From positions 434,001-498,000 of the forward strand of contig CP102255.1 of assembly GCA_025146135.1 (NCBI GenBank): a stretch of 64,000 bases of DNA, in the 5' to 3' direction. The notes below the pieces were generated by a model. The model had not been told where the DNA came from, searched no databases, and worked only from the letters and a program-made list of their open reading frames with translations. Each line of letters starts with the position of its first letter. Positions within the stretch are counted from its first letter, which is position 1. Below, in pieces: positions 33,041 to 42,380 of this stretch. A program made the position numbers and the translations under genes. The DNA is from Anaerotruncus colihominis (lineage in GTDB: Bacteria; Bacillota; Clostridia; Oscillospirales; Ruminococcaceae).

Positions 33041-33811
33041 ATGGAGAAAAAGACGCCTGCCGGCCGCAGAATGAAGATTGTCAAGGTATCCATTGTGGAT
33101 CAGGTCTGCGACGCCGTCAAAAAGGATATTATGAACGGGACATGGAAGGCGGGAGAGAAGATTCCATCTGAGTCCGAGCTGGCCGAACAGTTCGGAGTCA
33201 ACCGTTTGAGCGTGCGCATGGCCCTTCAAAAGCTGAATACGCTGGGTTTGATCGAGACGCGCGTTGGCGAGGGGTCGTTTGTCCGGGATTTTTCGCTGGG
33301 CCCCTTTTTGTCGGAAATTTCCTTTATCTATTCCTCCGACGAGAAGTATCGGGAGGTCCGCCAATTGCGTGAGCTCTTGGAGGGTGACAGCATTAATATC
33401 GCCATTCAATCGGCGACGCAGGAGGAAATAGACGAACTGAAACGGGCGCTGGATCTCTACTTTGAACAGGCGAAGCGGTATCATCAGAATATCGACAGCG
33501 AGGAGGAGCTGGAACGGCTGGTGGACGCCGATTTTAATTTCCATTACAAGCTAGTTAAAATGAGCCGCAACAGTCTGTATAAGGATGTGTACTATATGGT
33601 TCAGCAGTTGATCCGCCAGCATATCAGCAAACTTGTCTATATCCGCACGCATGAGGCGGGATGGGCGCCGCAGGAGCAGCATGACACGCATCTGAAGGTA
33701 TTTAACAGCATCGTTAACGCCGATCCGGACGCGGCCCGTCAGGCCAACCGGGAGATGCTCGGCATCGTCCCGATTGCCGGCGTGGAGGAAAAGGTTCCTC
33801 TCGATTGGTAG
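33041..33811 (+). CDS. FadR-subfamily GntR regulator
   Basis: A 256-residue regulator with an N-terminal winged helix (WKAGEKIPSESELAEQFGVN, then RLSVRMALQKLNTLGLIETR) and a C-terminal FCD domain with metal/ligand-binding His and Asp patterns (DADFNFHYKLVKMSRN, EQHDTHLKVFNSI). FadR-type regulators commonly control sugar-acid genes, and its place at the end of the catabolic locus suggests it senses the substrate or product of the dehydratases. The start ATG at 33041 follows AGGTG; an ATG at 33071 is an alternative. Confidence 0.85.
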   Translation: MEKKTPAGRRMKIVKVSIVDQVCDAVKKDIMNGTWKAGEKIPSESELAEQFGVNRLSVRMALQKLNTLGLIETRVGEGSFVRDFSLGPFLSEISFIYSSDEKYREVRQLRELLEGDSINIAIQSATQEEIDELKRALDLYFEQAKRYHQNIDSEEELERLVDADFNFHYKLVKMSRNSLYKDVYYMVQQLIRQHISKLVYIRTHEAGWAPQEQHDTHLKVFNSIVNADPDAARQANREMLGIVPIAGVEEKVPLDW

Positions 33812-33828
33812 ACGGATGCACTGCAAAA

Positions 33829-33860
33829 GCTCCCGTGTCACGGTACCGTGACATGGGAGC
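33829..33860. terminator. Bidirectional terminator between converging genes
   Basis: GCTCCC and GGGAGC arms with an inner TGTCACGGTACCGTGACA core form a 16-bp stem with one mismatch. The plus strand follows with CTTTCTTC and the minus strand with TTTT. It ends both the GntR gene (+) and the ABC permease gene (-). Confidence 0.85.
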
Positions 33861-33878
33861 CTTTCTTCATTGTTTCAA

Positions 33879-36128
33879 TCAGCCGAATGGGTGCTCAATG
33901 CGCGCCCGCAGGCTGTCGGGCAGACGTTCGAGCGGAACCAGCGCCGAGCCGGCGCTCGCATCGTCGAACCACAGGGTCACATATGCGACAGGTTCGCCGT
34001 AAACCCAGCGCGGGACGGCGGCCTGCATAAGGACCTGAATATCATCCGGATCCTCAAACAGGGAAAGATTCGAGCTGTCCAGGCTCTGCGCCTGCCCGGC
34101 GGAGCCGGCAGGCGCAGCCGTATCCGCTGAACGCCGCAGCTCGTCGACCAGAGCCTTGAACTCCGCGTAATTTTCAGTGACGCCGACGGCGTTATATGTC
34201 TGGATATACGCGCCGCTGCCCCCTGTGAACGCCGTCTCGGCAACGACGCCTGCCGCAATACACCGCACAGGATCGGCTGCTATTTCATCAAGCACGCCCT
34301 TTTCGCGCAAAAAACGCAGCGTATTCGGCGTTTTGTCAGTGACCGCGAACGCGCCGCTGCTGGAAAAACGTTCGGCGCCCTCGGGCGGGAAGTCGGCGAG
34401 AAACTGAAGATTGGCGATCAAGGCGCCCTGCGGGCGCGCGATTTCCTCGGTTGTCCGGGCAAGAAGGTCGGCCTGCATGGCGTCAAAGAGCGCCTGTGAA
34501 TCAGCCGCCGGCCAGCTCTTTTGGACATATTTGCTGTCGTACGCGTTGGAGATGGTCCATGAGGTCACGTCGCTGCCGCGGTTAAAGAACGCAGGCTGCG
34601 TCTGTGCGAGAAACTCAGGCTGCGTCTCCAGTGGGAGCAGCTCCAAAAAGGCGCTGACGCTCGCGCCGTAATAGCTGCGCTTGACCGTCTGTCCGTTTTT
34701 AAGGCGGTAGGTGATATTTGTATACCCGTATACATACGGATCGTCCTCCGGCCAGGAATCCGCGCTGCGTTCCCCCTGTTCGACGATCCTCTGGTGAAAC
34801 GAGAGCACACAATCGATATCCTGCGGCTCTTTGAGCAGAACAGAGCCGACGTACTCCGTTTGAAGCGCGGCGGGATTGTCAAACGGTTTCACACGCAAAA
34901 CGCTGGACCACTCGCCGTCGACGCCGTTGTAGCTGATTTCAACGGCCGATACCCCGCCGGCGTCAGGCACGCGCCGTTCATACCCAAGACCGCCGGTGAT
35001 CGGGATCAAAGTCAGAAGGGTGACGGCGGCCGTCATCGCGGCGCCGGCCGGCAATCGCCTGACAAGCGTTTTAAAGCCGCGGTTCAGCACAGCCTCCAAT
35101 ACCAGATAAGTGAGAAGGCCGGCGATTGCGGTCCACATCACCGTGTATGGAGCGGCGCGCTCCGGGTCCTGCACAAGATAGGTGAACAGTCCGGCCATAC
35201 CGCCGCAGACGGCCACGCCGAACAGCTTGACGATGAACTGGAGCACGCCGCGGGAAGCAGTCGTTTCGGCGATTTCCGTGCGGCGCACACGGTAGAGCCG
35301 GCGGGCCGCCAGCAGGACGAGCGCGCCGATGGCGAGCCAGACCAGTAGGGCCACGCCGCTTTTGGCCGCCATACGGCCCTGTTCAGGTCCATACGTCATA
35401 CCGTCAAGGATGCGCATGACCGCGAGCGTAACCGGCGAGAGGTAGCCCGGTACGCGTATCCCACCGCCGCTCCAGCCAAACAGAAACGAGTCTGCCAGCG
35501 CCAGCCCGATCCAGGACACGGCCGGCGGCGCGACGAGCAGCGCCCCGGAGAAGATAAAGGAGTCGAACACCGTGCCGGTGCAGACGCAGACGAATGTTGT
35601 TACAGCGTAGATGGCAAAGGTACAGACAAGCCATCCGAACAGGTCGAGCAGTAAAAAGAACAGGTGGCTTGGGTCCGGCCCAAACCGGATCGCCTGCATC
35701 ACGCCGACGAGCAATGTAGATCCTGCCAGGGGGACAGCGATGATTGTCATGGCTGTCGCCGCATGGACCATCAGCAGCGTGCCGCGTGTGACTGGCAGCG
35801 CATGATAGACATCCGCCGCTTTTTTCGAATGCATATAGCTGTTGAAGGCGAGCGCCAGTACAAGCGGCGCAAGCAGGACAATGGGCGTGAGAATCAGGCC
35901 TGTCAGGATCGTATAATTTTCAGCGAAACCATACAGGTGATAATTGGTGAGGTTGGCGGCGTTTGCGTCCGCGCGCAGTGGTTTGAACGCCTCCAGAGCG
36001 TACTGGAGCGGATAAAAGACGGCGATGAGCGCCGAAAGCAGATACATATAGCCGCGGCTGCGACGCAGAGTCATGCGGTACAGGCCGAAAAAACGGCCGG
36101 ACTCAGAAAAGAATGCTGTTGTAGTCAT
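33879..36128 (-). CDS. ABC-2-type permease with large extracytoplasmic domain (DUF6449-like)
   Basis: A 749-residue membrane protein. The N-terminal half has about eight membrane spans (for example LSALIAVFYPLQYALEAF and ILTGLILTPIVLLAPLVLAL). After about residue 390 comes a large soluble domain (WSSVLRVKPFDNPAALQTEY and following), as in DUF6449-type permeases. It forms an exporter with the ATPase upstream. The start is the ATG at 36128, with GGAGG before it and a 26-base overlap with the ATPase gene. Such YtrA-controlled ABC systems often respond to cell wall-active compounds; the substrate here is unknown. Confidence 0.8.
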   Translation of the reverse strand: MTTTAFFSESGRFFGLYRMTLRRSRGYMYLLSALIAVFYPLQYALEAFKPLRADANAANLTNYHLYGFAENYTILTGLILTPIVLLAPLVLALAFNSYMHSKKAADVYHALPVTRGTLLMVHAATAMTIIAVPLAGSTLLVGVMQAIRFGPDPSHLFFLLLDLFGWLVCTFAIYAVTTFVCVCTGTVFDSFIFSGALLVAPPAVSWIGLALADSFLFGWSGGGIRVPGYLSPVTLAVMRILDGMTYGPEQGRMAAKSGVALLVWLAIGALVLLAARRLYRVRRTEIAETTASRGVLQFIVKLFGVAVCGGMAGLFTYLVQDPERAAPYTVMWTAIAGLLTYLVLEAVLNRGFKTLVRRLPAGAAMTAAVTLLTLIPITGGLGYERRVPDAGGVSAVEISYNGVDGEWSSVLRVKPFDNPAALQTEYVGSVLLKEPQDIDCVLSFHQRIVEQGERSADSWPEDDPYVYGYTNITYRLKNGQTVKRSYYGASVSAFLELLPLETQPEFLAQTQPAFFNRGSDVTSWTISNAYDSKYVQKSWPAADSQALFDAMQADLLARTTEEIARPQGALIANLQFLADFPPEGAERFSSSGAFAVTDKTPNTLRFLREKGVLDEIAADPVRCIAAGVVAETAFTGGSGAYIQTYNAVGVTENYAEFKALVDELRRSADTAAPAGSAGQAQSLDSSNLSLFEDPDDIQVLMQAAVPRWVYGEPVAYVTLWFDDASAGSALVPLERLPDSLRARIEHPFG

Positions 36129-37002
36129 AACCGACCGCCTCCATTTCATGGATAAATACTTCCTCAAGCGTCAGCGGGACGCCCTCGGCAAACACGGCGC
36201 CCTGCGCGAGCAGAAAGTCGGCGGCGCTGTCCGAGGAGCCGCGCACCACCAGGCTGATCATGCTGCCGCTGCGGGAGGACTGCAAAACGTCAAGCCCGCG
36301 CAGCGTCTCGTCGCTGACGCCCTGCGGGAATACTGCCTGCACTTTACAAAAGCCGAGACGCAGCTCGTCAATTTCGCGCTCGAACAGGATATGACCCCGG
36401 TGCAGCAGGCCGACGTGATCGCACAGATCCTCCAGTTCACGCAGATTATGGCTTGTGATGAGCACAGTCATCCCATATTCGGCCACGCCGTCGGAGAGAA
36501 GCCTGCGCGCCGCGCCGCGCGCGACCGGATCAAGGCCGTCGAACGCCTCGTCAAGCAGCAGCAGCTTCGGGCGGCAGGCAAGCGCCAGCACAAGCGCCGC
36601 CTGACGCTTCATCCCCTTTGAAAACGTCGCCAGCTTCGCGGCCGGATCGAGCGGAAACACGCCGAGCAGGCGTTCAAACCGCTCCTGTGAATAACCGGGG
36701 TAGGATTGGGCATAAAAGCGCGCCATATCGCGCAGGCTGCTCTGCGGCAGAAAATACAAATCGTCCGCGATAAAAAAGACCGTCTGCTTGACCGCGGTAT
36801 TTTCATAGACTTTCTGTCCGTCGACGGCAATGCTGCCGCCGTCCGGCATATAGACGCCCGCGCAGAGCCGTAAAAACGTCGACTTGCCCGAACCATTGGA
36901 GCCGACAAGTCCATAGACGCTGCCGCGCGGGATACTTGTGGTCAGAGATGAAAGCGCGGTGAAGTCGCCGAAGCATTTGACAAGGTTTTGCGCCTCTATC
37001 AT
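36103..37002 (-). CDS. ABC transporter ATPase
   Basis: A 299-residue ATP-binding subunit with Walker A (VGSNGSGKST), signature region (LATFSKGMKRQAALV) and Walker B (LLLLDEAFDGLD), plus an H-loop (LITSHNLREL). The C-terminal about 70 residues are an extension typical of drug-export type ATPases. It overlaps the regulator gene by 4 bases and the permease gene by 26 bases, so the three form one operon. Confidence 0.9.
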   Translation of the reverse strand: MIEAQNLVKCFGDFTALSSLTTSIPRGSVYGLVGSNGSGKSTFLRLCAGVYMPDGGSIAVDGQKVYENTAVKQTVFFIADDLYFLPQSSLRDMARFYAQSYPGYSQERFERLLGVFPLDPAAKLATFSKGMKRQAALVLALACRPKLLLLDEAFDGLDPVARGAARRLLSDGVAEYGMTVLITSHNLRELEDLCDHVGLLHRGHILFEREIDELRLGFCKVQAVFPQGVSDETLRGLDVLQSSRSGSMISLVVRGSSDSAADFLLAQGAVFAEGVPLTLEEVFIHEMEAVGYDYNSILF

Positions 37003-37370
37003 ACGTTCGCCTCCTTATAGACATATTCGACCGTTTCAAGCGCCTGTGCGCGTGAGACGCCGGCGCGCCGGCCGCTTTCGAGCGCGTCGCGGATTTTCTC
37101 CAGGCTGCGCATGCGCAGCGTCTCGCCGGCGCTGTCGCCGCCGGCGATGAAACTCCCCTTGCCGGCCACGGAACAGATGACGCCGCGGCGCTCCAGTTCC
37201 TGGTAAGCCTTTTGGACAGTATTGGGATTGATGCCCAGATCGCGCGCCAGCGCGCGCACGGATGGAAGCTGCTCGCCCGGTGCGAGCGCGCCAAGCGCCA
37301 CAAGCTCCGACATGCGGTAAATAAGCTGCTCATAGATCGGCTGGCGGCTTTGCAGGTCGATGGTCAGCAC
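36999..37370 (-). CDS. YtrA-type GntR regulator
   Basis: A 123-residue regulator with a winged helix (LAPGEQLPSVRALARDLGIN, then PNTVQKAYQELERRGVICSV) and a short C-terminal helical dimerisation part, the hallmark of the YtrA subfamily. These proteins repress linked ABC transporter operons. The GTG start has GGGAGG upstream. A matching operator covers the transcription start region of its promoter. Confidence 0.87.
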   Translation of the reverse strand: MLTIDLQSRQPIYEQLIYRMSELVALGALAPGEQLPSVRALARDLGINPNTVQKAYQELERRGVICSVAGKGSFIAGGDSAGETLRMRSLEKIRDALESGRRAGVSRAQALETVEYVYKEANV

Positions 37371-37404
37371 GCTGCTGTCCTCCCTTCGATCGATTGTATG
37401 CAGT

Positions 37405-37458
37405 GTACTATATCAATTAGTACGGTTTGAGTATACCACACCCCGCACGCCGTTGCAA
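37405..37458 (-). promoter_or_regulatory. Promoter and YtrA-type operator of the ABC operon
   Basis: On the minus strand TTGCAA (37453-37458) and TATACT (37430-37435) are 17 bases apart. The palindrome GTACTA-n7-TAGTAC (37405-37423) covers the expected transcription start, suitable for repression by the regulator encoded next to it. Confidence 0.75.
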
Positions 37459-37519
37459 CCACTTTTTTCATATGGCAGAGGATCCTTTTTAAAGCTTTTA
37501 TGAATTTTTTCCAATAGGT

Positions 37520-37547
37520 TTGACAGCCGTGAAAATGATGGTATACT
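37520..37547 (+). promoter_or_regulatory. Promoter of pyruvate kinase
   Basis: TTGACA (37520-37525), a 16-base spacer and TATACT (37542-37547) stand 90 bases before the pyk start. Confidence 0.75.
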
Positions 37548-37637
37548 TTAAAAAGATAATTGGCAAATTGATTTCCTTTTCCATGATGCGCCCCGCTTGA
37601 AGCGGCGCATGGGGAGGGTGTAAGGTTGGATTTTCAT

Positions 37638-39410
37638 ATGAGAAAAACAAAAATTGTCTGTACGCTCGGCCCTGCTTCCGACAGCGAGGAACGCATCGCG
37701 CAGCTTATCAGCGCGGGCATGAACGTGGCGCGCTTCAATTTTTCGCACGGCACGCATGAAAGCCATCGCGCCACCTTTGAACGCATCTGCCGGCTGCGCG
37801 ATCAGATGGGCGTCCCCGTGGCCACGCTGCTCGATACGAAGGGGCCTGAGATCAGGCTCGGTCTTTTTAAGGGCGGAAAAGCGCAGCTTGACGCGGGAAG
37901 CCGCTTCACGCTGTGCACTGGGGAGTGCGAGGGCGATTCTTCACATGCGTCGATCACCTTCCCGGGGCTGGCCGCGGATGTTAAGGCGGGCAGTACGATT
38001 CTGCTCAACGACGGCGCGATTGAGCTGCGCGTCGCGGGGGTGCGCGAGGGCGCCATCGAATGCGATGTTGTCAACGGCGGCGTTATCTCCGATCATAAGG
38101 GCGTCAACGTTCCCGGAATCCATCTGTCAATGCCATATGTCAGCGAGCGCGACCGCGCGGATATCATGTTCGGCGCCGAGATGGGATTCGATTTTATCGC
38201 GGCTTCGTTTGTGCGCTGCGCCGATGATATCCTCCAGATCCGTCAGATCCTGGAGCGTCAGGGCAATGAAAAAATCCGCATCATTGCAAAGATCGAAAAC
38301 GCCGAGGGCGTTGGCAACATCGACGACATCCTGCGCGTCAGCGACGGCATTATGGTCGCGCGCGGCGATATGGGCGTCGAGGTTCCGTTTGAGGAGGTCC
38401 CCATCCTTCAAAAGATGCTGATCTCCAAGTGCTATAACACAGGTAAGATGGTCATCACAGCGACGCAGATGCTGGAGAGCATGATTCATAACCCCCGCCC
38501 CACCAGAGCCGAGGCGGCCGACGTGGCCAATGCGATCTATGACGGGACAAGCGCGATTATGCTTTCAGGGGAAACAGCCGCCGGCGATTATCCGATCGAG
38601 GCTGTTTCCACAATGGCGCAGATCGCCGAGCGCACCGAGCGCGACATCAACTATCAAAAGCGGTTTTTCGCCCGCTCGGGCGAGCGCGTGCCCGATATCA
38701 CAAACGCGATTTCACACGCGACCTGTACAACGGCTTATGATTTGGGCGCGGCGGCGATCATTACAGTCACCTGGTCCGGGACGACGGCCCGTATGCTCTC
38801 CAAGTTCAGGCCGGATATCCCGATTATTGCCTGCACGCATATGCCGCACACATATCACCAGCTCGCGCTGTCATGGGGCGTCACGCCGCTGTTGGCTGAC
38901 GTTAAGCAGAGCACGGACGATCTGTTCGCTCATGCGGTGGAACGCGCCCAGGCCGCCGGTTTTGTGCGCGACGGCGATATTGTCGTAATCACGGCGGGCG
39001 TCCCGCTGGGAATTAACGGCACGACCAATCTGCTGAAGGTACATGTTGTGGGCGACATCCTTGTAAGCGGGCAGGGCGTCAACGGGCGCTGCGCGTTCGG
39101 CAGACTGTGCGTCGCGCGCACCGGCGAGGAGGCGCTTGCGTCTTTTAATGACGGAGATATCCTGGTGGTGCCGCAGACTTCAAACGAGCTGTTGCCCATC
39201 ATGAAAAAAGCATCCGGCATCGTAACTGAACGCGGCGGGCTTAATTCGCACGCGGCAATCGTCGGCATGGCGCTTGATATCCCGGTGATTGTGTTTGCGG
39301 AAAATGCGACCTCGATCCTCAAATCGTCTACGGTCGTTGAAATCGACGCGGCCGCCGGTACCGTCAGCAACCGCACACGTACGGAGCGGGACGGACAGAA
39401 AAAGGGATAA
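37638..39410 (+). CDS. pyk: Pyruvate kinase with C-terminal PEP-utiliser domain
   Basis: A 590-residue pyruvate kinase converting phosphoenolpyruvate and ADP to pyruvate and ATP. It begins MRKTKIVCTLGPASDSEERI and has the catalytic IAKIENAEGVGNIDDIL and MVARGDMGVEVPFE blocks. After about residue 480 comes a PEP-utilising phosphohistidine-type domain with TERGGLNSHAAI, found in many Firmicute pyruvate kinases. The ATG at 37638 is taken as start; a TTG 12 bases upstream is in frame. It has its own promoter and is not in an operon with glycolytic genes here. Confidence 0.95.
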   Translation: MRKTKIVCTLGPASDSEERIAQLISAGMNVARFNFSHGTHESHRATFERICRLRDQMGVPVATLLDTKGPEIRLGLFKGGKAQLDAGSRFTLCTGECEGDSSHASITFPGLAADVKAGSTILLNDGAIELRVAGVREGAIECDVVNGGVISDHKGVNVPGIHLSMPYVSERDRADIMFGAEMGFDFIAASFVRCADDILQIRQILERQGNEKIRIIAKIENAEGVGNIDDILRVSDGIMVARGDMGVEVPFEEVPILQKMLISKCYNTGKMVITATQMLESMIHNPRPTRAEAADVANAIYDGTSAIMLSGETAAGDYPIEAVSTMAQIAERTERDINYQKRFFARSGERVPDITNAISHATCTTAYDLGAAAIITVTWSGTTARMLSKFRPDIPIIACTHMPHTYHQLALSWGVTPLLADVKQSTDDLFAHAVERAQAAGFVRDGDIVVITAGVPLGINGTTNLLKVHVVGDILVSGQGVNGRCAFGRLCVARTGEEALASFNDGDILVVPQTSNELLPIMKKASGIVTERGGLNSHAAIVGMALDIPVIVFAENATSILKSSTVVEIDAAAGTVSNRTRTERDGQKKG

Positions 39411-39524
39411 TAGCCCTGCGGCCTGTTGCCGTGCGTAAGCAGGCTTTCAGGCCGGGGCATATGGAAAAAACATAGGGCGCGCTGTAAAATAGTCCGCTGC
39501 GCCCAGTATAAAGGAGTTCAGGCT

Positions 39525-40442
39525 ATGAAACAAGTACATGCACAGAACCGTTTGATTGCGCTGCTGCTGGCTGTGACCATGCTCCTGTCGGCCGCGGCGT
39601 GTGGAGGCCGTGAGACTTCTCCGGATGCAAGCAGTTCGACACCGCAGGACACATCGTCAACAGGTGTGCCCGCATTTGTCAACCCGCTCCCGGACGCCGA
39701 TCTGTCTGCGGTCGCGGAGCCTAAAAAGCCCGAGGGCGATCTTCTTGAAAAGCTCAACACCGCCTACAACCAAAACAACGATGTTGTTGGCTGGCTCAGT
39801 GTGCCCGATACAACGATGGACGATCCTGTCATGTTCTGCGAAAACGACGCCAACACACAAAACGATCCAGACCCGGAGAACAGAAACTTTTATCAGCGCC
39901 GCGATATCAACAAGCAGTACGATTGGTACGGCTCTTATTGGGTTGATTATGAGTGCAAGCTCGGCAACCGCAACGAGCTTTCGCGCAACACGATCATCTA
40001 CGGCCACAGCATGGACGATGATCCGGAAGGGCTGAAGATGTCGCAGCTTAAAAAGTATAATGATATTGAGTGGGCAAAACAGCATCCGTACATTTACTTC
40101 TCGACTGCTGAGGACGAAATGGTGTGGAAGGTGTTTGCTGTTTCAACTGTCGATACAAACCTTGCTTACAACCATCCCGACTTGTCCGACGCCGATTTTA
40201 TGAATCTGATTTCAGAGCTGAAGGACCGCTCCGTCTATGATATCGATGTGGACGTCAAGTCGACCGATAAGATTCTGCTGATCTCCACCTGTACATATCC
40301 GACAAACTATACAAACGTCCAGCTCGACGAGAGTACAAAGTATCTGATCGTCGCGCGCCTGCTGCGTCCCGGCGAGGAGGAAACGGCCACCGTTGAGATG
40401 ACCGTCAACGAGGATGTGAAGAAGCCGCAGTACAATTTCTGA
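39525..40442 (+). CDS. Class B sortase with lipoprotein-like N-terminus
   Basis: A 305-residue sortase B-like transpeptidase with catalytic H161 (IIYGHSM), C256 (LISTCTYPT) and R278 (LIVARLL). The N-terminus has a hydrophobic signal segment ending ALLLAVTMLLSAAACGG, which could be a lipobox variant with Ala at -3, followed by a Ser/Thr-rich spacer (residues about 30-55). Sortases B anchor surface proteins; no substrate with a sorting signal was seen in the window. AAGGAG precedes the ATG. The following terminator closes the gene. Confidence 0.85.
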   Translation: MKQVHAQNRLIALLLAVTMLLSAAACGGRETSPDASSSTPQDTSSTGVPAFVNPLPDADLSAVAEPKKPEGDLLEKLNTAYNQNNDVVGWLSVPDTTMDDPVMFCENDANTQNDPDPENRNFYQRRDINKQYDWYGSYWVDYECKLGNRNELSRNTIIYGHSMDDDPEGLKMSQLKKYNDIEWAKQHPYIYFSTAEDEMVWKVFAVSTVDTNLAYNHPDLSDADFMNLISELKDRSVYDIDVDVKSTDKILLISTCTYPTNYTNVQLDESTKYLIVARLLRPGEEETATVEMTVNEDVKKPQYNF

Positions 40443-40477
40443 TCTCCGCTCTCTTGTGGGATCGGTACGGATAAAAT

Positions 40478-40514
40478 AAAAAAGCAGGCCGCGTCCAGCG
40501 CGGCCTGCTTTTTT
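40478..40514. terminator. Bidirectional terminator
   Basis: AAAAAAGCAGGCCGCG and its exact complement CGCGGCCTGCTTTTTT frame a TCCAG loop. It ends the sortase gene on the plus strand and the YgiQ gene on the minus strand, 2 bases from the latter's stop. Confidence 0.92.
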
Positions 40515-40516
40515 GT

Positions 40517-42367
40517 TCAGCGGCGGATATTGCGGCCCTTTGGGGTTTGGCCGGGCCGCGGCGCTTTCGGCCGCCGGCTCGTTTTGTCTGGCGCAGGCGC
40601 GGTGCGGGCCAGCCCGAAGAAGGCGAACAAGTCCGTGCGGCCGGCGCGGCGCAGCGCCGTCTCGACCAGACGGCGGTTTTCAGGCTTATAATATTGCAAC
40701 AGCGCGCGCTGCAGCTTTTTGTCCTCCGGGGCGCGCGGCACAAAGACCTCTTTGAGCGTGTAGGGGTCAAGTCCGGTGTAGAACATGCAGGTCGAGATGC
40801 TGCCGGGCGTGGGATAAAAGTCCTGCACCTGTTCCGGACGGATGCGGTGTTTTTTGAGAAACACCGCCAGATTAACCGCGTCGCGCAGCGTCGAACCGGG
40901 ATGGGAGGAAATCAGATAGGGGACAAGGTACTGTTCCTTGCCGATCTGTTTGGTCAGGCGGTAAAAGCGGTCGGCGAATTGTTCGTAGACCTCGATATGC
41001 GGCTTTCCCATGCAGTCGAGCACATGCGCGCTGCAATGCTCCGGGGCGACCTTGAGCTGGCCGCTTACATGGTGCTGGAGCAGTTCGCGCATAAAGGTGT
41101 CGTCCTTCTCGAGCATCATATAGTCATAGCGAAGGCCGGAACGCACAAATACACGGCGGACGCCCGGAATTTCCCGCAGCTCGCGCAGGATGGAGAGATA
41201 TTCCGCATGGTCGGCGCGCAGCGCCGGGCACGGCTTGGGCGCGAGGCATTTGCGGTCGGCGCAAAGCCCTTTGGTGAGCTGCTTTTGACAGGAGGGATGG
41301 CGGAAGTTGGCCGACGGGCCGCCGACGTCGCTGATGATGCCTTTAAAGCGCGGGTTTTTGACAAAGCGTTTGGCCTCCGCGACAACGGATTCACGGCTGC
41401 GGCAGGTGACGGCGCGCCCCTGATGGAAGGCGATGGAGCAGAAGTTGCAGCCGCCGAAGCAGCCGCGGTTGTGCATAATTGAGAATTCTACCTCCTTGAT
41501 CGCGTCGACGCCGCCCTGAGCCTCGTAAGAGGGATGATACATGCGTTCGAAGGGCAGGGCGAATACAGCGTCAAGCTCCTCAGTGGTGAGCGGCGGCATC
41601 GGTTCGGTCTGAACAAGAAATACCTCGTCGGACTGCTTTTGGATGATTTTGCGTCCGCGCACAGCGTCCTGTTCGTCCATGAGCGTGCGCGTCGCTTTGG
41701 CAAAAGAGAGCTTATTGTCGCGCACCTTGGCGTAAGAGGCGACTGATACGGCGTCTGTGGGCAAATCAAGCTGATTTGTGAGATAGCAGACGCCGCGGCA
41801 GCGAATCGCGCGCGCCGGCACGCCGTCCGCAAGGGCGCGCGCGATCAGCTCCGTCTGCTTTTCACCCATGCCGTAAATGAGCAGATCGGCGCCGCTGTCC
41901 ACAAGAATGGAGGGCATGACCGTATCGGACCAGTAGTCGTAGTGCGCGAAACGGCGCATGGAGGATTCAAGTCCGCCGGTCACAATCTGCGCGTCCGGAT
42001 ACAGCGCACGGATTCTGCGGCAGTAGACGGTCACCGCGCGGTCGGGCCGGCGGCCCGCGCGGCCGCCGGGCGTGTAGGCGTCTTCAGAACGGCGCCGTTT
42101 GGCCGCTGTATAATGCGCGACCATGGAATCAATGTTGCCGCCCGTCACCCACCAGCCGTATTTTGGCGCGCCAAAACGCATGTAGTCGCTGTCTGTAACA
42201 GGCTGTGCGATCATGGCGACCCGATAGCCGAGCGATTCCAGCAGGCGCGATACGATGGCAATCCCAAAGCTTGGATGATCGACATATGCGTCGCCGGTTA
42301 CACAGATGAAATCGGGCCGCTCCCAACCGCGCGCCTGCATTTCCTGCGGCGTCAGGGGTAAAAACAT
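40517..42367 (-). CDS. YgiQ-family radical SAM protein
   Basis: A 616-residue protein of the YgiQ/UPF0313 family. The radical SAM cluster motif is in MHNRGCFGGCNFCS (C-x3-C-x2-C). The N-terminal about 280 residues form the family-specific domain (DAYVDHPSFGIAIVSRLLES near residue 26), and the C-terminus is Lys/Arg/Pro-rich and probably disordered. The role of the family is not settled. Translation starts at an ATG with AAGGAGG, right behind the T run of a terminator on the same strand, so readthrough or a nearby promoter must supply the mRNA. Confidence 0.9.
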   Translation of the reverse strand: MFLPLTPQEMQARGWERPDFICVTGDAYVDHPSFGIAIVSRLLESLGYRVAMIAQPVTDSDYMRFGAPKYGWWVTGGNIDSMVAHYTAAKRRRSEDAYTPGGRAGRRPDRAVTVYCRRIRALYPDAQIVTGGLESSMRRFAHYDYWSDTVMPSILVDSGADLLIYGMGEKQTELIARALADGVPARAIRCRGVCYLTNQLDLPTDAVSVASYAKVRDNKLSFAKATRTLMDEQDAVRGRKIIQKQSDEVFLVQTEPMPPLTTEELDAVFALPFERMYHPSYEAQGGVDAIKEVEFSIMHNRGCFGGCNFCSIAFHQGRAVTCRSRESVVAEAKRFVKNPRFKGIISDVGGPSANFRHPSCQKQLTKGLCADRKCLAPKPCPALRADHAEYLSILRELREIPGVRRVFVRSGLRYDYMMLEKDDTFMRELLQHHVSGQLKVAPEHCSAHVLDCMGKPHIEVYEQFADRFYRLTKQIGKEQYLVPYLISSHPGSTLRDAVNLAVFLKKHRIRPEQVQDFYPTPGSISTCMFYTGLDPYTLKEVFVPRAPEDKKLQRALLQYYKPENRRLVETALRRAGRTDLFAFFGLARTAPAPDKTSRRPKAPRPGQTPKGRNIRR

Positions 42368-42380
42368 AAACGTCCTCCTT

